Shown: positions 22,888 through 32,210 of the stretch, in pieces
Layout of the letters: the number at the start of each line of letters is the position of its first letter
How positions within the stretch are numbered: the first letter of the stretch is position 1
Assembly: GCF_000143415.4 (NCBI RefSeq)
Contig: NW_003314316.1
Coordinates: 730,311 to 794,310 of the forward strand
Reading direction: 5' to 3'
DNA length: 64,000 nucleotides
Origin: Selaginella moellendorffii
Lineage: Eukaryota > Streptophyta > Lycopodiopsida > Selaginellales > Selaginellaceae
Position numbers and translations under genes: made by a program
The notes under the pieces: generated by a model
Told to the model about the DNA's origin: nothing
Databases searched by the model: none
Seen by the model: only the letters and a program-made list of their open reading frames with translations

Positions 22888-23135
22888 CCTCCCTCACAAG
22901 AAGAAGAAGAGGTCCTTCGCAGTATCCTGCTCGTGTGCTAAAGTGCTCCAAAATGAAGACATGTGGTTCATAGAGGAGTATCAGAATATTCCCAACCACC
23001 TCATATTCTGTAGCACCAGTCCGTACCGACCACCTGGCAACGTCGCGTCCGTTCGTACACCTGGCCCATTTCTGCCCTAATTTTTCTCCCCGGAAGTGGG
23101 AAGAACAGAGCAGCCGCTATGAGGAACAGTGACCG
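22888..23135. promoter_or_regulatory. Short divergent intergenic region between AGPase and F-box genes
   Basis: Only about 250 bp separate the two start codons, which face away from each other. Both genes probably share this region for promoter and leader sequence. I see no strong TATA box. Confidence 0.45.
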
Positions 23136-24401
23136 ATGGTGAGCGAGGCGATTCCCAGCGATGGTGAAGAAAGATCGCAGCAAGAAGCGGCGGGCGTGGA
23201 AGGGGAGGCGTCCTGCAGCTATAATCTCGTGAAGAAGATGAAGAAGCTGGATCGAGAATCCCTGAAAACCCCAATCCCCGGCGGAGAGGAAGAGGAGGAC
23301 GATGACGATCAATTCATGGATCCAGCATTGTGGGGATGCCTCCCGGAGGATCTCCACGACAGAATCCTGGCCCGGCTCCCAATCCCCAGCTTCTTCCGGC
23401 TCCGCATCGTCTGCTCGCGCTGGCAATCCCTCCTCTCCTCCCCGACATTCCTGGGGCACTGCGCCGCCAAGAATCACCAATCCTGGCTCCTGATGTTCGC
23501 GGACGTCCACTACAAGCTCGTCTTCGTCTACATCCCGGACGAAGATCGCTGGCTCCATTTCCCCCTCTCCTTCCTCCCCTCCAACATCTACTACATCACC
23601 GGCGCCGGCGGATTGCTGTGCTTCCGCCTCGTCGAGGCAAACGGCGCCTCGAGCATGTGTGTGTGCAATCCAATCACGCGATCCTGGCGCCGCTTGCCGC
23701 CGCTGCTGGGAGATTTCTACGCGGGGCTCGTCGGCATGGTCGCCGAGAGCGAGGACCCGAGAACCCTAAAATCCGGGCGATACCGCATTGTCGTACGGAC
23801 AAAGCCGCCCGGATCGGACGACTTCGATTTCACCAACCTGCGTACGGAGGTGTACGATTCGGCCAGTGGCCACTGGTCAATTAGTGGCGTACCGGAGGAC
23901 GACCTCACCATGGGCAAGGCGGTGTGTAACGGCGTCCTCTATTTCATGACGTGGGAGGCGCGAAACGGGGTATATGCTTTCCTTGTGGACCAGGGAATCT
24001 GGATCAACATTAACGCGCCGTGGCCCTATTTCTTTACGTGCCCCCATTTGGTGGAATGCGCGGGCGCGCTCTTCATGGTGGGCGGGTTTGGCAAGCAGCA
24101 CGTTTCCACGGTGGGGATTAGGGTTTGGCAGCTTAGGGCAGAGGCGATGGAGTGGGAGCTCATCGATTCCATGCCCAGCCGCCTCTTCGACGAGTTTCTC
24201 ACCAAGCCGGGAGGGATGTACTTCGATTGCGCGGGCAATGGCGGATGCGTCTACTTCATCAATTACGAGAAGCCGCCGATGCTCATCGTGTTTGATGTGG
24301 TGCGGTGCCTGTGGAGGAAGCTGGGATCGCCAGCGCCCAATGTGTTGCACAAAATGTTCCTTTGTTTCTCCTTCACGCCCCAGCTCGGCTGCCCGATTTG
24401 A
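23136..24401 (+). CDS. F-box protein with kelch-like C-terminus
   Basis: Intronless, 421 aa. The F-box lies at about residues 65-107 (LWGCLPEDLHDRILARLP, then FFRLRIVCSRWQSLL), which recruits Skp1/ASK in an SCF ubiquitin ligase. The N-terminal part is acidic (EEEEDDDD). The C-terminal 300 residues contain beta-propeller-type strands with FBA/kelch motifs (VCNPITRSWRRLPPLL; GALFMVGGFGKQ; VWQLRAEAMEWELIDSMP), resembling the plant family of Arabidopsis At5g15710. The substrate is unknown. It lies head-to-head with the AGPase gene. Confidence 0.9.
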   Translation: MVSEAIPSDGEERSQQEAAGVEGEASCSYNLVKKMKKLDRESLKTPIPGGEEEEDDDDQFMDPALWGCLPEDLHDRILARLPIPSFFRLRIVCSRWQSLLSSPTFLGHCAAKNHQSWLLMFADVHYKLVFVYIPDEDRWLHFPLSFLPSNIYYITGAGGLLCFRLVEANGASSMCVCNPITRSWRRLPPLLGDFYAGLVGMVAESEDPRTLKSGRYRIVVRTKPPGSDDFDFTNLRTEVYDSASGHWSISGVPEDDLTMGKAVCNGVLYFMTWEARNGVYAFLVDQGIWININAPWPYFFTCPHLVECAGALFMVGGFGKQHVSTVGIRVWQLRAEAMEWELIDSMPSRLFDEFLTKPGGMYFDCAGNGGCVYFINYEKPPMLIVFDVVRCLWRKLGSPAPNVLHKMFLCFSFTPQLGCPI

Positions 24402-24519
24402 TCGGTCCAGTCCGGTCTCGTTTTTTTAAAATGGTGTTTGGCGCCAAAGTTCTCGGGTGCCCGATATGGCCCATTTTAAGTTGTGGACCACAGCTCTGGC
24501 CATCAATCGAGCTTGCGAC

Positions 24520-24960
24520 TTCCCTCTAACAGTATTATGGCAATGGCGTCGATTTCTTGGGCTACATTATTTCACTCCTCCATTGTTTGTTTCGATTTTC
24601 ATTGAGCTTTTGTGGTGTAGATTTCTGCCTTTCGCTTTGAAGATGGAACTCTCGTGAATCTACGCGACTTTAAGTACAAGCTTTGGTCATTTTTTTCTGC
24701 TGACCATACACCAGCTTATACGTAATTTGTTGTTTGTTTGAAAGCCTTTGATTCTTCGTTCCAGGCCTGTGTCGTATCAGGAATTTAAGAAAGCCGGTGC
24801 TGGAGTGATTGGATAGTCAAGAAACTCACACTCTTAGTTTCGACATGGTTTGAGTTTCTTGACACTCACGGTTGTATTGCAGAAGTTTCGGCAGAAACAT
24901 GATCTCATATTTGCAAACTTTACAAAGAACTGAAGATCCTGGGCATTTATATGAGAAACT
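24520..24960 (+). pseudogene. Tandem pseudogene copy of peroxiredoxin Q
   Basis: Follows the intact gene at 25109-25810 block by block, including intron sequence, so it is a DNA-level tandem duplication, not a retrocopy. Exon 1 is shortened, the exon 2 equivalent reads TPAYT then a stop (catalytic Cys TGT changed to TAT), the exon 3 equivalent has an in-frame TAG after GVIG, and the last exon is frameshifted and truncated. It cannot make an active enzyme. Confidence 0.82.
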
Positions 24961-25108
24961 TCAATATTAAACTTATAAAACTTTTTGGGTGTACTTATGT
25001 CTGGATAACAAAATAAATTCTAGCATAACCGATTCAAATTTGAAAGATATTTTTGTTTTTCTCCATGGAATCGAGGTCGAGAAATGACCTTTTGTATTAT
25101 CCGTGGCT

Positions 25109-25810
25109 ATGGCGTCCTGTGTGAGTCGATTTCTCGGGCTACATTGCGGAGTGGGTTTCACTCCTCCAGCTCCACGGCAGTTTCGTCCAGTTGCCAAGGT
25201 ATGGATTATGATTGTTTAGATTTTCATTGTCTTTGCGGTGTAGATCTCCGTGGGACAACGAATGCCTCCTTTCACTTTGAGGGACCAGGATGGAACTCTG
25301 GTGAATCTACTCGATTTTAAGTACAAGCCTCTGGTCATTTTTTTCTACCCGGCTGACAACACACCGGCTTGTACGAGAGAGGTAGAAAGAAAAAGCTTTT
25401 CTCTTTGTTTGAAAGCTGTTGGTTCTTCGTTTCCAGGCTTGCGCCTTTCGAGACTCATATCAGGAATTTAAGAAAGCCGGTGCTGAAGTGATTGGCATAA
25501 GCGCAGACGGTCAAGAAACTCACAAGGTTTGGGACTTTCTGAGCAAACTTTGTCTAGACTTCTTTGACACTCACGGTTGTATAGATCGCAGGAGTTTCGC
25601 CAAAAACATCATCTCCCATTCACGCTGCTCTGCGATTCCAGTGACAAACTTCGCAAGGAGCTGGAGATCCCGGGAGAGTTCTTCGGTGCATTGCCAGGGA
25701 GAGAAACTTACGTCCTCGACAGGAAAGGAATCGTTCGCATGGTTTTCAATGACCAGTACGCCGCGGAGCAGCACGTCGAAGAAGCTCTCAAAGCCATTCG
25801 CACAATGTAA
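25109..25810 (+). CDS. PRXQ: Peroxiredoxin Q (atypical 2-Cys), probably plastidial
   Basis: Thiol peroxidase reducing H2O2 and alkyl hydroperoxides with thioredoxin. Exons: 25109-25198, 25244-25381, 25437-25526, 25592-25810; 178 aa. The peroxidatic and resolving cysteines are in PADNTPACTREACAFRDSY (C-x4-C, the PrxQ spacing). Other family motifs: GAEVIGISADGQETHKEF, LPFTLLCDSSDKLRKEL, GALPGRETYVLD. The 30-residue N-terminal exon is Ser/Arg/Pro-containing but short for a transit peptide, so plastid targeting is inferred from the family. Introns are 45-65 nt. A dead tandem copy precedes it. Confidence 0.93.
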
Positions 25811-26018
25811 GTATACAAACCTTCTCTTGTCTCTGTTAATAACTCCCTTACTGTGGTTTGTATCTCGCCATGGATTGACAGGACCAAGCGTGGCTTTGGC
25901 GGGTGATTGATTATATGATTGCTTTCTAGCATTAAAAACCATATTATTCTACTATGATATAAGAGGCTAGCTCTAGAATTGGTTATGGAAGAAAGAAACG
26001 AGTACAATATAAGCTCAG

Positions 26019-26615
26019 CTATGGCTTCTTTTTGTTCTTCTTGTTGCTTGCTACAGTGCCCTTTTCCTTTTTGTTGACAATGGTCGCGCTAGTCGTGGAG
26101 TTTGTGTAGCCCTTTCGCTTGCAGAGCTCCAATCTCAAATCCTCCGAGTGAGCAATGCTGGCGAGGAAGGGGATGAGCGCAAGGAGCTCCTGGTCTGTGT
26201 CGTCCCCACGGTAGAATGGAGTGATTGGCAACGCGTTCTCCTGGTTATACTTGTAAGTGCTCGGGGTGTCGTCCACCACCACAACCCTGGCCATGTCCCT
26301 CCCTAAATCCTTGAGGATCTTGTGATTCACTCCTACCTTGGGGCTCACACATGAGTTTCCATACAGGATAAACGCAAACCTTCCTTTGTCGATGGCTGTC
26401 ACCCACTGTTCCGCCAGCTCTTGAGGGCCTGCGGTGAAGAGGACGATCTCGTACAACGCAGACATCTGGTCCAGGAATTCGTCCAGGCCTGGACGCTGCA
26501 CTTCGCCATGCACCAAGGTGTGATCCAAATCCAGGACCAGCGTTGCCCGACTGCGATGCTCCGGACGTTGCTCCTGGAGAAGAGGCATCGTGTTTGATAT
26601 CAACCCTAGCCTCAA
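26019..26615 (-). CDS. FCP1/SCP-like HAD phosphatase (NIF domain)
   Basis: Intronless, 198 aa. The catalytic DxDxT motif is LDLDHTLVH (residues about 28-36), followed by RPGLDEFLDQMSALYEIVLFTAG and the late VVVVDDTPSTY motif, as in small C-terminal-domain phosphatases and TIM50-type proteins. The tail is Lys-rich (NKKEKGTVASNKKNKKKP), possibly nuclear. Target unknown: RNA polymerase II CTD or another phosphoprotein. A second start (MPLLQEQ) lies nine codons in. Confidence 0.85.
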   Translation of the reverse strand: MRLGLISNTMPLLQEQRPEHRSRATLVLDLDHTLVHGEVQRPGLDEFLDQMSALYEIVLFTAGPQELAEQWVTAIDKGRFAFILYGNSCVSPKVGVNHKILKDLGRDMARVVVVDDTPSTYKYNQENALPITPFYRGDDTDQELLALIPFLASIAHSEDLRLELCKRKGYTNSTTSATIVNKKEKGTVASNKKNKKKP

Positions 26616-26964
26616 AACTTAATATACATATTTAAAAGGATAAGGTATTTAAAATAATTTCTGGTTTGCTTATGAATATACTTGAATATTTTAGAATAGT
26701 TTACTATTTAACGGTAGATTAATTTTGTATTTATAATTTGTAAATTTTTTTAAGCACTTCCTAGTATATTCTAGTTTATTTTATCTTGTATTTATAAGTT
26801 ATAAATATGTTTATAGTTATAAGTTTTTTATTAACTAATTTTATTAATAAATAATAAGTACTATGCAGCAAATTATTCCTAAATTGGTAAAGTGTTTTGT
26901 AAACCTAAATGCAATGAAGTTCAAATTTAGAATGCAAAATATAAATATAATTTCTTAATCCTAC
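26616..26964. other. AT-rich intergenic sequence before the gypsy element
   Basis: Very AT-rich, no ORF. It ends in CCTAC just before the gypsy LTR; CTAC is repeated after the element's other LTR, a likely target-site duplication. Confidence 0.45.
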
Positions 26965-27134
26965 TGTGAAAGTGTACAACTATGATGCCATATACTAATA
27001 TTAGCATAGTGGGATTTTGGTAGCTGTTGGATTGATTTCAATCCGGACCACTCGCTCTTATATATAAACTAGGGTTTTTTGGTTAATTGATATGCACATT
27101 TTCTATATTCCCTTCTATATTCCAAACACTCACA
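26965..27134 (+). mobile_element. 5' LTR of Ty3/gypsy element
   Basis: 170 bp, starts TGTGAAAG and ends CACTCACA. It pairs with the LTR at 39374-39562, with shared blocks CTAATATTAGCATAGTGGG and CAATTAATATGCACATTTTC-like sequence. It contains TATATATAA. The sequence after it (TGGTGGAGGTG from 27136) is a candidate primer binding site whose tRNA I could not identify. Confidence 0.78.
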
Positions 27135-30100
27135 ATGGTGGAGGTGAGGGGCACCTTTGATTGTCGAGGGGCACTTTTGATTGTCCTTGAGGAGTGTTTG
27201 AATTTAGGATTTTAGTTTATATCTAACTTTTGCATCGTCTAGATCTAACTTTTTTAATTTCCTTTCTTTTGTTTTTCCCTTTTAGGATTTTAGTTTAGAT
27301 TTAGCTTTTTGCATTGTCTAAATCTCCCATTTCCTTCTTGCTTTTTATTGTTTCTCTTCTTTTGCTCTTTCTTTGTCCATCTTCATGGCAGATCAGCAAT
27401 CTCCTTGTTTGACTCTAGAATAGTAGTTGGTACAATTGCTTAATGCTATGCATTTGCAATTGAACAACCAAACTCAGTTGATAGTGGCGTTCACGGCATG
27501 TGGTACAACTTCTTTTGCTCTTGGTACTAATCCTCATGTTCGGCTAGAGTTCTTTCACAAGAATCCTAGGGATTATGTGTACCATTGGTTCAATCACTTC
27601 ACGATGATAGCCATATATCATTCTTGGGATGATACTCGACATTTGCATGAGTTTCCCACGTGTCTCCAAGGGATGGCATTGCAATAGTACAATGGTTTGA
27701 GTGCAGCCACTCGTGGGGATTGGAGTGTTCTCCCGGACATCTTTAAACGTGCCTTCAGATATGCCGACGACTGTGATGATGCCTTCCAACAATTGCATCG
27801 TCTTCGCCAAAGGCCATCTGAATAATTTGGCATTCGTTTCCAAAGTCTTTTGCTTCGTGCGGAGCCAAATATGTCGGAGCGGATGAAGCTAGGAATGTTG
27901 TGGCTAGTACTTCATCAAGATCTTGTCAGACTTATGCATGCACTTGCTCCTGCCACCCTTGACGATGCTCTTCGCTTGGCACAACGTTATGAGACGTCAC
28001 TTCTTCCACTTCTCGCTGCCCGTTCTTTAGCTCCCCTTCCTATGGGTGATGGTCTTGTTCCAATGGAGGTTGATGCTGCTACTACTCGAGTCCAAGAACA
28101 AGGGCGAGGACGTGGTCATGGCCATGATGTTTGCTGCTGGGCGTGTGATGAAGTTGGTCATACTTATCGGCACTGTCGGCGTTTTCCAGATTGGCGACCT
28201 CCATTTCCTGGGTGGAGGCCTTGGCATCAGCAATGTCCTGTTGGTGCTACTGCAGTGGAAGGTTTGGACACTGAGATGTATCCAAGAAATGAGGAGTCAC
28301 ACAAGTAACAGAGGGACCTTGTGTGAATAAGTTAGTGACCCCTCCATTTTTCTTTTAGGAGTATCATCAAGAGGTTCATTCAGCACCGGTTCATCTAGTG
28401 TTTACTTTCCAAGCTCATTTTTATAACAAGAGGTCTCATATTATTCTCTCCGTGTTGGTTGATACAAGTTCGAGTTTATCTTTTATTGCTCGACCTGTTG
28501 CCACATGTTGCCGTCTACACTTGCGTTGTGCGGTGGAACTAGTTTTCATTCTTTATGGCAACAGCCATACACATGCATGTGCACAGGATAAGGTGGACCT
28601 AGTTGTGCATGTGGGCGATCTTGAGCTTAAGTTGTAGTCATTATGGGTGGTGCCGAGTCAAGCTTTTGACCTCATTCTTGGTACGGACTGGTTGTAGCAC
28701 AATCTTGCCAAATGTGACTTTGAAGCTTCTCCCCCTCGTCTCATACTTCCTTATGTTTCATCCATTCCTCTCACTTTTGTACCTCTTTGTCCTTCTACTT
28801 TTACCTCTGCTTCCATTACTTTAGTTCCCCCACTATTTTCTCCTATGTTTTTGTCTCGTTCTGCTCTTCCCTTTTCTGATCCTTCTGACAGTCTTTATGT
28901 TGCAACGGTTGACCGACTTATGAAGAAGTATTTTGATTTCTTTGAATTTGACCTATCATCTGCGGCCAAGATTGCCACACGTCATTTGATTCCAACCGCG
29001 GATGCTCATCCAATCAAAGTTTTTATTCATTGTCGATCACCCAAGGAGATTAAGATTTTATGTGCAAACATCAAGGAGATGTTGGAGAAGGGTGTTATTC
29101 GGAAGTTGTGGAGTCCTTGGGCATGTGAACATCATCTTGTGACAAAGCCTAATGAGAGTATTCGTTTCTACATCGATTATCGTCCGTTAAACGAAGTGAC
29201 GATCCCAAATGTGTACCCCCTTCCTCACACTGCTGATTTCTTGGATCATCTGGGGCAAAATCATTGGTTCACCAAGCTAGATCTTGCTTTTGGGTACTAG
29301 CAAGTACCGATGGCCGAAAAAGATATTCTTAAGACTGCTTTTTGTATGAGTTCTTGGTGATGCCGTTTGATTTGAACAATGCTTCAGCAATTTTCCAGCA
29401 GATGATGGATGAAGTTCTTTGTGATATGCCAGAGGTGACTACTGACTTTATTGATGATGTCTTGATTCACTCAAAGGGGACATGGGAGGAGCACATTTGT
29501 GATATGTGTAAAGTGTTAGATTGACTACGGGATGTTGGTTTAAAGCTGAAGCAGTCGAAATGCGTGTTTTGGTCAAAGGACACAACTTATTTTGGGTACT
29601 GTATTTCTTGTGAGGGTTTACGAGTTGATTCTAACAAACTTGTGGCTATTCTAAAGTTCCCTACTCCGAAGTGTGTGAATGATGTGTAGTGCATCCTGGG
29701 CAAGGTGCAGTATCTCAGTCGTTTTATGGATCATCTTTCTAATTGCATTGCATCGTTGCAAGCATTGTTGAAGTCATCAACGTCATCTTTTATCTAGTCT
29801 TCAGATTGTGAGCGGGCGTTTGTGGATCTCAAAAAGCTATTGACGACTCCTTCGGTTTTGGCATATCCTAACTACACTCAACCTTTTATTTTGCGCATAG
29901 ATGCTTTTGATATTGGTCTTGGAGGTGTGTTAATGCAAGAAAGCCCGAGTGTGCCTGGTCAGTGTCATCCCATTGCATATATAAGCCGTACATTACAACC
30001 AACAGAGGTGAACTACTCCATGACAGAGAATGAGTGTTTAGCGGCAGTTTGGGGTTTCGAGAAACTTCATGCATATTTACATGGTCCTCGGACGTTACTT

Positions 30101-30396
30101 GAAGGTGATCATGCTGCCATTACTTCATTATTGAAGCAGAAGAACCTAGTTGATCGTACTGCTCAGTGGGCTTTGAAGCTTCAGATATATAATTTTGATG
30201 TTGTTCATCGCTCAGGGAGTTTTATGGTTGATGCTGATGCCCTTTTTCAAGCTCCTCTTCCTGCTTCACTCTCTTCTCATATTTTTGACAAGCCTATTAT
30301 TCCAGCATCTGTGGATTTTCTAAACGAGGATTCTATGCCGTCGGTGGTTGCTGTACTTGACGTTTAGTGTCCGCAAGGTGCAGAGCAGGATCTACC
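27135..30396 (+). pseudogene. Ty3/gypsy gag-pol, 5' part (gag, protease, RT, RNase H), many stops
   Basis: Retrotransposon polyprotein with in-frame stops. Gag at about 27427-28310, with a CCHC zinc knuckle (CWACDEVGHTYRHC). Protease near 28450, with DTSSS in place of the DTGAS active site and a later LILGTDWL. Reverse transcriptase at about 29000-29600: DYRPLNEVT, FTKLDLAFGY, and FIDDVLIHS (the DD catalytic motif). RNase H at about 29820-30300: DAFDIGLGGVL, YSMTENECLAAVWGFEK, VDADAL. Stops interrupt at, for example, 27688, 29300, 29523 and 29688, so it is not functional. The pol frame is cut at 30396 by the LARD insertion and resumes at 37984 with integrase. Confidence 0.88.
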
Positions 30397-32210
30397 TGTA
30401 AGCGACTAATTTTTCCATTCTACTTTAGTCACTTAACCACACCTCCGACCACTTGGAGGAGTCTCATTCACAACCTCCATAAGTCCAACTCAGGACTGGG
30501 GGCTTGCTAGCCCTGAGAATGGCATCCATGCCACTCAACCTTAGCACTTGGTCCGAGTGCTCCACGTGTCCGATCCCATGATTGACACCCCAAGGTACCA
30601 CCGACGTATCGGCCCGTTATGCTAAGGCCATGCCCAATTACCTTGGTCACACTGGTGGTCCAACACCACTTGCATTCCAATCCCGTCTCTCAAAGACTGG
30701 GTCATCCGTCCATGAGGGATCACCCCAGATCCACTCCTTAACATCCTTAGGATGCTTACAGACACGGGGAATAGCCTTCCCTAATATCTCTGTTCCGGTC
30801 CCCACCAAGTCCCTTTCTGTCCTTGGCTGTGTTCGCCAACACTGCCACTGGATCAAGGCCCATTGGCCTGACCACTAAGTCCCACTATCCTCTAGGACTT
30901 CCTCACTGTGTGACTATGTCCTTGGTCACCACACCAGAGGGCTACCCCTCTTCCTTTTCACAATCCGGGACTTTGGGACACCATTTCGAAACACCGTGAC
31001 CCTACGTGGGCCTCATGGGTACTCTCCCCGCCTTCCGCCTTTAGGTGCTCTAGCCATGGGCTTAGAGCGAGGTTCCGTTGAGCCACGACAGGTATCCAAG
31101 TAGGTAGTGCCACCCACACTTGGACTGGGAGCATCGGCCAGTCGATCTCCCGGGGGAACTAGAGCCGGCTCTTGAACACTTCACCAAGCTACCCCGCTTG
31201 TCGGTTCGTATTCACTCTAGTCTTGGACTTCCCAGTGGGCAGCTCATCACCCAACACTGGGTCCGGCCTTCCTGGGCCAAACTGGCCTTTCCTGGCCAAA
31301 CTGGCTCCACTGCAGTCCTCCCCCTACTATACTTTTGGAGCTCACCAAACCCCCCAGGGTCTGGGAGACGAACGCTTTGGGCTTTCACCCTCTCAGACTC
31401 GAACTCGGACTCGGACTCGGACTCGGACTCGGACTCGGACTCGGACTCGGACTCGGACTCGGACTCGGACTCGGGCTCGGGCTCGGTCTCGGCCTCGGCC
31501 TTGGTCTCGGTCTCGGTCCCGATCTCGGTCTCAGTCTCGGTCTCGGTCTCAGTCTCGGTCTCGGTCTCGGTCTCGGTCTTGGTCTCAGTCCTAGTTCCAT
31601 CTCGGACTCCATCTCGGGTCCATCTCAGACTCCATCTCGGGTCCATCTCGGACTCCATCTCGGACTCCATCTCGGGTCCATCTCGGACTCCACTTCGGGT
31701 CCATCTCCGGTCCATCTCGGACTCCATCTCGGACTTCATCTCGGACTCCATCTCGGGTCCATCTTGGACTCCATCTCGGGTCCATCTCGGACTCCATCTC
31801 GGGTCCATCTCGGACTCCATCTCGGACTCCATCTCGGGTCCATCTCGGACTCCATCTCGGACTTCATCTCGGACTCCATCTCGGGTCCATCTCGGACTCC
31901 ATCTCGGGTCCACCTCGGACTCTATCTCGGACTCCATCTCGGGTCCATCTCGGGTCCATCTCGGCGTCCATCTCGGACACTTCCACGTGTCATGTGTTGG
32001 TCCTTTTTGGGTCCCTTTTTGGAGCCTTGCCTATGGCTCGCTTCGTGCTCATTCCTCGAGCGCTTCTTTGGGAGTTCCACTCCCGCTCTTGACTTTTCAA
32101 GTCGGAGCTTTTGGTCCAAACGTGTTACGCTCGTTTGGCTCTCGCTTCGGCCACTACCACGTGGCGCCCTTCCGGCTCCACTTTGGGGCCTAGGGATTTT
32201 GTGTCTCACA
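30397..32210 (-). repeat. 3' LTR of the nested LARD-like element
   Basis: 1814 bp, longer than the other LTR mainly through extra minisatellite units. Ends on the plus strand are TGTAAGCGAC and GTGTCTCACA. The left target-site duplication lies directly before it. Confidence 0.93.
31394..31975 (-). repeat. Hexamer and 11/12-mer minisatellite in the left LARD LTR
   Basis: On the plus strand: (CTCGGA)n from about 31402 to 31470, then (TCTCGG/TCTTGG)n to about 31600, then mixed CATCTCGGACTC (12) and CATCTCGGGTC (11) units to 31975. The array lacks stops in all frames, creating long artefactual ORFs rich in Ser-Asp, Arg-Thr or Gly-Leu on one strand and Glu-Ser on the other. I do not regard these as genes. 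Confidence 0.92.
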
